From positions 1,006,430-1,070,429 of the forward strand of contig FJOG01000001.1 of assembly GCA_900073065.1 (NCBI GenBank): a stretch of DNA of 64,000 bases. Direction: 5' to 3'. Below, piece after piece: positions 56,352-64,000 of this stretch. The notes beneath the pieces are model-generated. The model was not told the origin of the DNA. It saw only the letters and a program-made list of their open reading frames with translations, and did not search any database. Positions within the stretch are counted from its first letter, which is position 1. Each line of letters starts with the position of its first letter. The position numbers were made by a program, and so were the translations under genes. The DNA is from Phialocephala subalpina. Lineage: Eukaryota > Ascomycota > Leotiomycetes > Helotiales > Mollisiaceae.

Positions 56352-57420
56352 CTTGATTACATTATGATTACATTATGATTAATTAAAATCCAAAAAATCA
56401 TGATTAAATTAATGATTATAATCAATTGTAATCTAGATTAACCACGTGATTTTAATGGAAAATAATTATTTTAAAATACTTAGTAAAGCTATAAAGACTT
56501 AATATTTAAAACTAAATTATAATTAATAAAATACTATATTTTGATTAAAAAATATATAAAGAAAACTTTATTTTAGAATAAAGAAATCATTTTCTACTTT
56601 ATTTACTAATTTTTCTTTTTCTTCTTTATTTAATTCTTTAAAAACTCCCCAACTTTTTAAGTATATAATTTGCTCAAAAGTTTCTTTAGAAAGTTTATTT
56701 CTAGTTTTATTAATAATTAAAGCACTTTAAGAAAAGAACCTCTCGGAAGAAACCGAAGTTGCGGGAATTTGAAGATATTTTCGAGGAATTTGAGATAATA
56801 TAGGATATTTATTTTTATTCTCTAGTTAAAAAGTTAATAGTTTTACTTATTTATATATTAGTTTAAATTTTATAAGAGAATATAATAATAATAATAATAA
56901 ATAAAATAAAGAAAGAATTTTATTTACCGCTCGAATTAATGATTTTTCTTGTAAATAAGTATTAAGTTTATTTATATCATTTTCTAGCTTATTTTCTAAA
57001 TAAATATCGAGATCGTTATTATTATTATTTAAGTTTAAGTTTTGAGCTATTTGAATAAATAGTAATTGATTTAAGTAATCTCGTTTATAACTATTTAATA
57101 AATTAATAAAAATTCTTTTATAAAATAATTAATAGATCAAATAACTTACGATTAATAGTCCGCATAAAGTTTATTATAAGTATCGGCTTTTTGACCCTTA
57201 GAAAGACTAGCGGCTTGTAATCTACTCCTACGAATACGAAGGTCAAGAATTAAAACTATATATAAAAACTTATTTGACTCTTAAATATTTCTTTTATTAG
57301 GAATATAACTTCGTAATTTAGTTATTCTTTTATTAATAACTACTGAAAATATTAGATTCTATAAAAAAAGTTAGTAAATTTATTAATAAATAAAGATTTT
57401 ATAATTTTTTGAACTTAGAG
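56313..57420 (-). mobile_element. hAT transposon remnant (transposase C-terminus)
   Basis: AT-rich DNA starting inside the NOV-like gene. On the minus strand it encodes a recognisable hAT C-terminal dimerisation domain around 56590-56790: QIPATSVSSERFFS, then a stop codon, then SALIINKTRNKLSKETFEQI and SWGVFKELNKEEKEKL. More coding-like sequence lies to the right (LENDINKLNTYLQE near 56960-57010 and LQAASLSKGQKADTYNKLYA near 57165-57225). The stop inside the domain fits a C-to-T change of CAA or CAG. The left end (near 56317) and a segment near 56440-56456 share an inverted AAATCACGT word. Exact ends and the 8-bp target duplication expected for hAT were not found, so borders are approximate. 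Confidence 0.75.
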
Positions 57421-57587
57421 TATTATAAAAGGGTAATGGCTCTCTTAGAGGAAAACCACCCAATCTTGCATGATTGTAGTAAACTCATAGGCTTTGGCAA
57501 ATACTTGACTTCGCTCTCATAATTATTCGTCATACGTAGTAGGGCCAGCAAAATGGAGTGGTAGAAGGTTCTTATTGTTTTTCAGAG
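57421..57587. other. short non-AT-rich host sequence between two elements
   Basis: Normal base composition, no open frame. It resumes at 63895 after the LTR element, so together these flanks are the former empty site of the retrotransposon. Confidence 0.5.
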
Positions 57588-57834
57588 TGTTGGAACGTCC
57601 GGGGGTCCTCATTAAATAGTAAGATCTTAGTCTAGTATCAATAAATACATTCTTTATTTTGTTTGGTCTATTTGCCCCTTTCTAGAAGGGGCACTTAATT
57701 ACCTATATAATTAAGGAAATGAGATATTAAGACAATAATTGCTAAAGTGATAGAGATTAGAGCTCTACCCCTTTATTTACCTTTAAATCCGCCCTTTTAT
57801 CCCATCGCTAAGCGATCACATGATTATATTGATA
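57588..57834 (-). repeat. LTR (3' LTR of the copia element)
   Basis: Begins TGTTGGAACGTCCGGGGGTC on the plus strand. Much less mutated than its partner. A purine tract (AAAGAAAGAG on the minus strand, near 57845-57855) next to it fits the polypurine tract. Confidence 0.9.
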
Positions 57835-58300
57835 CTAGTAACTCTTTCTTTAGAAAGAGACACTCTTTTTAATTAGTAAACGACAATTAAAAGAAGTATT
57901 ATCGTAGTTATAAGTATATTACTACGTAAAGGGGTATTATAAAGAAATTTAACCGGAAACTCGTCGCGATTACGCGTATTACTATTTAATTATTTAGGTT
58001 AAAACTAAGGGAAATCCCTTAACCGCGGAGTTAACGAACTTCGAATTAATTAGAGTTCGCGTATCGAGAAACACTAAAAACATCGAAAAACATTAAAAAT
58101 ACGTTTATTGTCGCGCTTTACTTTCTTTAACGATTACGCTTTTTTTCTTTCCCGCTTTTACTAATTAACTTTTACACTTTAAGACGCTGTATTTACCTTT
58201 GTATTTTGACGTTGAAGTAATTAGTACTAATAAGCGATTTAAATGATTTATTAGCGGTAGATTTAGTTATAGTATCGGCCGGGTTATTATCACTAGTAAT

Positions 58301-58555
58301 TTATCGAATCTCCGAGAATTTTTTACGCTCGTACGATTGCTTAATAGCTATAATATCGATTATTAAACGCTTTTCTTTAGTAGTATTAAATTTAATTATA
58401 TACTCGTAAAACGAAAACGAATCGGTATAAATAATCGTAAAGATAAAGTTTACTTTTAATTGCTTTATAATAAGATTAAGAGTAATAGAAATCGATATCG
58501 TTATATCGATCTTTACTATTATCGCGTATAGTTTTAAAGTTAAAACTGCGCGCAT
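58301..58555 (-). pseudogene. copia RNase H fragment
   Basis: Longest surviving open piece of the element. It matches the C-terminal RNase H region of fungal Ty1/copia polyproteins: IYTDSFSFYEYIIKFNTTKE followed by KRLIIDIIAIKQSYERKK. Truncated on both sides by stops. Confidence 0.75.
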
Positions 58556-61500
58556 TACTTTTTTGCATTTAATCGAGCTTTAATGTAAAACGTTCCCTAT
58601 TAAATCGAATTTCCCTTCGCTACGCTTTTTATTCTTTAGTATTATGACGTATTCGATTTAAAAGCTATAATTTGCGTTTATAGTAAACGAACTATTTATA
58701 AAGATAAATAATTTTGTAGATAATAAGTCTACGTATATAAATCGGAGCTTTCGATCGAAGTTATCCATTTATTATTGTAAACGCTTATTAAGAGTTATAA
58801 TTTGCTCTCGTTTAAAGTCTTAATATTAAGTTACTACGGATATATCGAACGTAGCCTTCGATTAATAAATTGTGCTTATATATACTCCTTAGGCGCGTTA
58901 CTCGAAGTAGATTTACTTAAATTCGTTCGATTTAAAGTCGATAAAAGTCAAACGTTTCCTTTATCCTTTTTAAAGTAAAGTAATATTAGAGTTATTTTCG
59001 TTTATTATTAGTTTGCATTTATTAAATATCAATAGAGTATTTCGCGTTAAAGATTCTATAAGTTTAATTATTAGTTTGGCTTTTTTTTAGCTTAATACGC
59101 TTTAATTCTACGAACGCGTCGTTTCTTAAAATGAGCGTATCGTCCGTTTATATAATTATTATTCCGAATAAACCGCTTTTATTTCGAGTAATTAATAAGT
59201 ACGAGTCGAACGTTAACGTTTCTATCGAGAGTTTATCTCTATAGTAATTACTATAAGTGCCGTACTAATATATATTTACTTCCGAAACTCTATAAAAAGG
59301 TTTAATAATTTTGAAAATGATATTTAGTAGTAGTTCGTGGATTATTTCTTTCGAGAGTCGTATAAATATAACGCGTATTAATAGAGTTATTGATTATACG
59401 TAAGTTTAAATAATGTTTTTTAAATAGAGATTAATTTTTTTGCTTTTAAGTAACGAGGCTAAAGTAACGATAATTCGTTAATTAATTCGCTAAATAATCG
59501 GTAATTGCGTGAGTATTATTTTTTTGTTTTCGTCGTTAAATACTTAAATTATTAAACGAGATTTCTCGTAGGGTATTATAGTTTTTATATTTTTAACTTT
59601 ATTAATTAGTCTCGAATTAAAGATCCGTTGGTTATCGATCTCTTTAAAGTTATTAAAGATTTGTTCGAATACTTTTTTTATTAGTAATTTATTGATCTCT
59701 TTTCTCCGGGAAATTGCGAATAATTCGCCGAGAGTAGTAATAATATTTTTAGCGCGTAGTTCGATCGATATTTGCTTATTTCGAGTTTTTTTCTCGATTA
59801 AAAAGTTTTCAATCGTTTTCGGGTTAATATTACTATTTGTAAAAAACGTTATAAAAATATAATCGTTCGAATCGAAGATAAAAAATAAGATTTCTATTAT
59901 TATTCGAGAGTTTTTTATAATGGATTAAATTTCTTCGATCGAACGGAGTAAATCGAAAATATTTTCCGCGTTTATAATCGATTACTTTTTCGTTAGTTTT
60001 AAGTTTCGTCGTAGTATTTTTAATTCTCGAGTAATTTTTTTTGGTACGTTTTCTATTAATAAGAGATTTTTCGATTAGTCGTTATCGTTCGTTTAATCGG
60101 GGTTTTTATAGAATAGTTTTATAGTTGTATTTCGGAAACTTTTTAATTTATTAAGTAGTTGAATTTAATAAGTTTCCTTATTTATCGCTAGTAGCGTGAA
60201 TAGTCTTTATTATTCTTTGCTTTCTTTTTATACGAATACGTTTAAACTAATAAGTAAATTTGTTAAGTAATTAGTTTAAGGATTATTTTTTATTCGTAAA
60301 ACGTCCGTAATTTGGCGGGCTATATAATACTCGCGGATTATTGTTATAGTATTTTTTATAGCTTTTACTTGGGTTATAATTAATGCGATTAAAGTATTTT
60401 ATTGTAATATGCGAAAAAACGCTTTAAAAACGAGAAATATAAGTATAATATTATTGAGATCGATAATATCGTTTACAGCTTTAATTACTATTTATAATTT
60501 CTCTTCCTTCGGAAGATCGAGTAACTCTTTTAATAGAATATTATACGCACGTTTAAATAGCACGTAGTAGCGCTCTATAAATCTAATAGAATTGTATACT
60601 TCGATCGATATTTATTTCGTTTTAATATTTATAATTTTAGCGTTATCTCGGAATTCTTTGGAATTAAAGTTTATTTCGAGGTTATAAATTGTAAACGCTA
60701 ATAATTCGAAGTAAATATTAATTTAATATACTCGAAAAGCGTTTTAAGCTTTTTTAATTAATATATCTTTGAGAAATTTAGCGGCTTAAAATACGGTTAC
60801 CTCGTTTACGACTTGTAGTACCGCTTTATTACCGAACTACAAAACGTTTAAATAGATCGAATAATTGAATTCGTAATCGTTTTATAATGTGAACTTAAAA
60901 CGTTTTAGAGATTTGCCGTTTATTTAATATTATTAGTAATATTTTATTATTTTTTTAATTTCATTAAAATTTGCGTTATAGTTTCTACGTTCGAGGACTT
61001 TTATAAATCGTATTACCGATAAGTATTTAAAGCGTTTATATAATCGTCGTAGTTTTATTTCGATTAAATAATACGCGTTGGCCTTTATAGTCGTAGCTTC
61101 TTAGTTCGTATAAATTAAGCTTTTTAATGAGTTTAAAAGCATTTATAAGTATTCGAATACTCTAATAATAAGTGTGCGCGCATTGCTTTAAATAAGTATA
61201 TTATCGAGATTATCGAATTTAACGCGTAGTTTATTTATATCTCGAAAATAAAATAAAAACGGCACGTTAATTAGTACTACGTGAAACGTAATCTAATTAA
61301 TTAGTATTTTAATATCGATAATATTAAGTAATGAAGCTTATTCGATTCCGAATTTAATAATAGTTTTTTCGATTCGTAATTTATTTAGTTTAATGTCTCG
61401 AATTCGTTAAAAAGCTAAGAATTAGCTTTTTTCGATTATCGAGCGTTAAATTACTTCGATATCGATTATAATATTTATAAAAATATTTAATGAGTATCGA

Positions 61501-63646
61501 GTAATTAAAAATGTTTTTGTATTTATATATATTATCGATAGTATTAAGTGTATTATAGTCTTCGTAAACACATAAAAAATTAATTACTAATTAAGTAATT
61601 CGATAGTTTTAATTTTATCGATCGTATTATAAAATGTTATAAGAAAATAATTCGATTATATAATATAATTTTTCGATAAACTAATTACTTTTGCAAATTT
61701 ATCGACGAATTACTCGTAATTTTTTGTAGTATTTAACTCGAGTCTTTCGAATTTAATGATATATTAAATCATTTTATTCGTATTTTTATCGAGAGGGTCT
61801 TATAATCTTTTAAAGACTATATATACTTTTTGCTTCTTTTTTAGAGTATATTAAATACTTTAATAGTTCGGTTTTTTATATATAAAACACTTTTATTTAA
61901 TTTGTCTCGTTTTTTAAGTATTGCGAGTAAAGTAGTCTCCGTATTATATACTTTTTTAAAAATATTTCCGATTTACTAAAAATGTTTCGTTTTTTTCGTT
62001 TCGCGTTTTTCTTTCGATTAAATAAACTTTAAAGTTTAATTTGACTTTTATTTTAAGTACTAAAGCTATTTGTACGTTTTTATATACGGATTAAAAGTCT
62101 TTTAATAGTTTAAAAAGTGCGTAATAATACTTTAATGCGTATTAATAAACGTAATAAATTTTATTTCGAATAATAATTTTCGAGTATATTTCGTCGCGTA
62201 AATTAAATTGTTTATCGATTAATTTACGTTTTAAAATTTTAAAATATTTTAAGATCGTTTTATCGAGGTTTTAAAATTGTACTATAATAAAAGTAATCGT
62301 ATTTTACTAATTAAGTATTCGATTTTAGCGCTTTTCGATTTTAAAGTTTAATTTTATAATTTTAATTATTTTATTAAAAGAAAAGTCTTTTTTAGCGAGT
62401 TTTTAATAATAAAACTCGCTAACTTCGTTAGTAAATATAATCGAGAACGCGTTATAATACTTTTTTAATTCGACGTTTACTTTAAAATATAAGTCTTTAA
62501 ATATTCGAATAAATATATTAAATGAGTTTTCGCTTTTATAATATTTGAGTTTCTCGTTATAAATTTTCATTAAAATTGCGAGTTTTCGTTTAAATCCGTA
62601 CACTAATTAAAGTAATCGAAGTAATAGAATTTTTAATACTTTCTCAATTTTTAATAGTATAAATAACGATAAAATTATTATTAGATATTAAAGTTTTAAA
62701 ATCGAATTGCGCGATAACGTTTTTTTAAACGTTAAAGAGTATTTTGTAAGTACTATATATTTTACCGATACCGTTAATAAAGTAAATATAATTAATAATT
62801 GTAGTTTATTTTTAAATTCGATAAATTGTAAAATAAATATCGTTAAAAATACTCGCTATCGTATTTCCGTTGCTTTCGAGTTTTACGTATTTCGCTATAA
62901 ATTGAAATCTTTTTTTAAACTCATTATTTGAACTTTTTTATTTAATTAATTTAATAGTTTTTTTTCGTTAATTATATTTATTAGTAATTTCGAGATTCTA
63001 ATAAACCGTTTTATCGATATTTATATTCCGCTCGTTCGCAAAACTTTACACAAATCTTTTCTCGTATTTTCGTTTATTTTAATCTCGAATATATTCTCCG
63101 TTTATATTAAAAATACTTCTTTATATTTTATTTATAGTCCCCGATTTCGATTTCTTTTAGCTTTAAAGCTCTATATTTAATCTCGTGTATATTGTATCGA
63201 ATCGAAAAAAAAGTAAATCGATAATAGGGTTCTTTTTTAATTAAAACCGTATTCTAAGGGAGTATAGTCGTACTCGATAAAAACGGTCTATTAAATCGTA
63301 TTTTACTCAATAAATATAGTAATTCGACGAGTTTTCGTATTAAGCTCGTAGTGATTATTATGCAAACTATAATAAAGTATTCGCTGGAAATACGCGGTAA
63401 AGCGTAAAATAAAAAATCAACTAATTTCAAGCGCGGAAAATAAAATGAGCGTAGGATTTTAATATTCTTTGGAAGTTTAAAAGTCTCCGTTAATATAAGC
63501 AAAAACTACTTTCTTTCACGTTTAATTGAGACTATAAATTGCGTGCAATTTAACTTTTTTTTTTCGATCGATTTTATTTAATTATTACCTTTTCGTAAAT
63601 AATTTAATTACTTTGTAATCGAACGATTAAATTAATTACTAATTAG

Positions 63647-63894
63647 TATTAAAACGTTCGAAAGTCCTCATTAAATAATAAAATCTTAATTTAGTATCAA
63701 TAAATATATTCTCTATTCTATTTAATTTGTCTACCCTTTTTTTAAAAAGGGCACTTAACTACTTATATAATTAAAGAAATAAGATATTGAGACAATAATT
63801 ACTAAAGTGATAGAGATTAAAACTCTACCCCTCTATCCACCCCTGAATCCGCCCCTCCATCCCATCGCTAAGCGATCACATGATTATACCGATA
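63647..63894 (-). repeat. LTR (5' LTR of the copia element)
   Basis: Direct copy of 57588-57834, differing mainly by G-to-A and C-to-T changes (for example its start TATTAAAACGTTCGAAAGTC). The last ~110 bases, with CCATCGCTAAGCGATCACAT, are nearly the same in both. Confidence 0.9.
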
Positions 63895-64000
63895 TAGAGA
63901 GCGGAAAGCTCCTTATGTACTGGAGGGCACGTGGCTAGCACAAACCTCCGAAATTACTACTACAAATAGGGATTTTTGAAGCAGAATAGATCGCCCCGCC
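63895..64000. other. host flank at window end
   Basis: Normal base composition resumes after the LTR; too short to assign. Confidence 0.5.

Larger units (their letters stand above)
57588..63894 (-). mobile_element. Ty1/copia LTR retrotransposon, RIP-degraded
   Basis: About 6.3 kb between two direct ~247-bp LTRs, with 5-bp flanks CAGAG (57583-57587) and TAGAG (63895-63899) that look like a target duplication with one C-to-T change. Coding runs on the minus strand: a gag-like piece near 62400-62600 (LAILMKIYNEKLKYYKSE), the reverse-transcriptase TDD triad (TDDTLIL, with DD at 59139-59144, preceded by a stop in place of Gln), and RNase H near 58301-58555 (KEKRLIIDI, IKQSYERKKFSEIR). The order gag-RT-RNase H towards the left LTR is that of Ty1/copia. 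The body is very AT-rich with stops in all frames, as expected after repeat-induced point mutation. No functional protein remains. Confidence 0.9.

Noticed and set aside
1..64000. tRNA genes, rRNA and CRISPR arrays
   Set aside because: I saw no B-box (GGTTCGANTCC) in a tRNA context, no rRNA segment, and the tandem repeats have no unique spacers.

Overview
The window looks like a nuclear scaffold from a filamentous ascomycete (Pezizomycotina). The evidence is compact genes with 40-130 nt GT-AG introns and CTAAC/CTGAC branch points, typical fungal families (FSH hydrolases, BSC6-type MFS, CYP52-clan P450, Src1/Heh inner nuclear membrane protein, Nab2), and transposon copies that look RIP-mutated. 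Class is uncertain; Leotiomycetes is a guess. Two runs of N (8006-8398 and 46952-47554) are scaffold gaps.

Left part (1-46 kb) is ordinary gene-bearing DNA. In order: an FSH-type serine hydrolase; a 16-exon full-length ABCB/MDR-type ABC transporter whose last exon is split by a probably false gap; a two-domain dimeric alpha/beta-barrel protein; a minus-strand MFS transporter; a CYP52-clan P450; a secreted GH20 beta-hexosaminidase; NAB2; HEM14 (protoporphyrinogen oxidase); a fungal scaffold-like protein with a coding minisatellite; a phosphate-permease-type transporter with a GC-AG intron and a very long central loop; a small coiled-coil protein of Cys-centred repeats behind a fourfold CCCCT array; a single-pass cell-surface protein; an ankyrin-repeat gene with an apparent frameshift; SRC1/HEH; and an unusually long, RG-rich Hsp20. 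A 259-bp MITE with 37-bp TIRs and a TAA target duplication lies between the surface protein and the ankyrin gene.

Right part (47-64 kb) is a decaying, repeat-rich compartment. It holds a GH55 exo-beta-1,3-glucanase relic truncated at both ends, AT-rich DNA with 17-bp and 78-bp tandem repeats, and a NO VEIN/sacsin-like GHKL ATPase gene killed by a one-base loss in an A run, two C-to-T type nonsense codons and a hAT insertion. A 6.3-kb Ty1/copia LTR element on the minus strand follows, strongly AT-shifted, with both LTRs and a near-perfect 5-bp target duplication.

Most genes are unrelated housekeeping or accessory functions; no biosynthetic cluster is evident. The most interesting leads are the Cys-repeat protein with its stress-element-like promoter array, and the NOV-like ATPase pseudogene beside the transposons. 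Gene models were built by hand from reading frames and splice signals; family names come from recognised motifs, not database searches.
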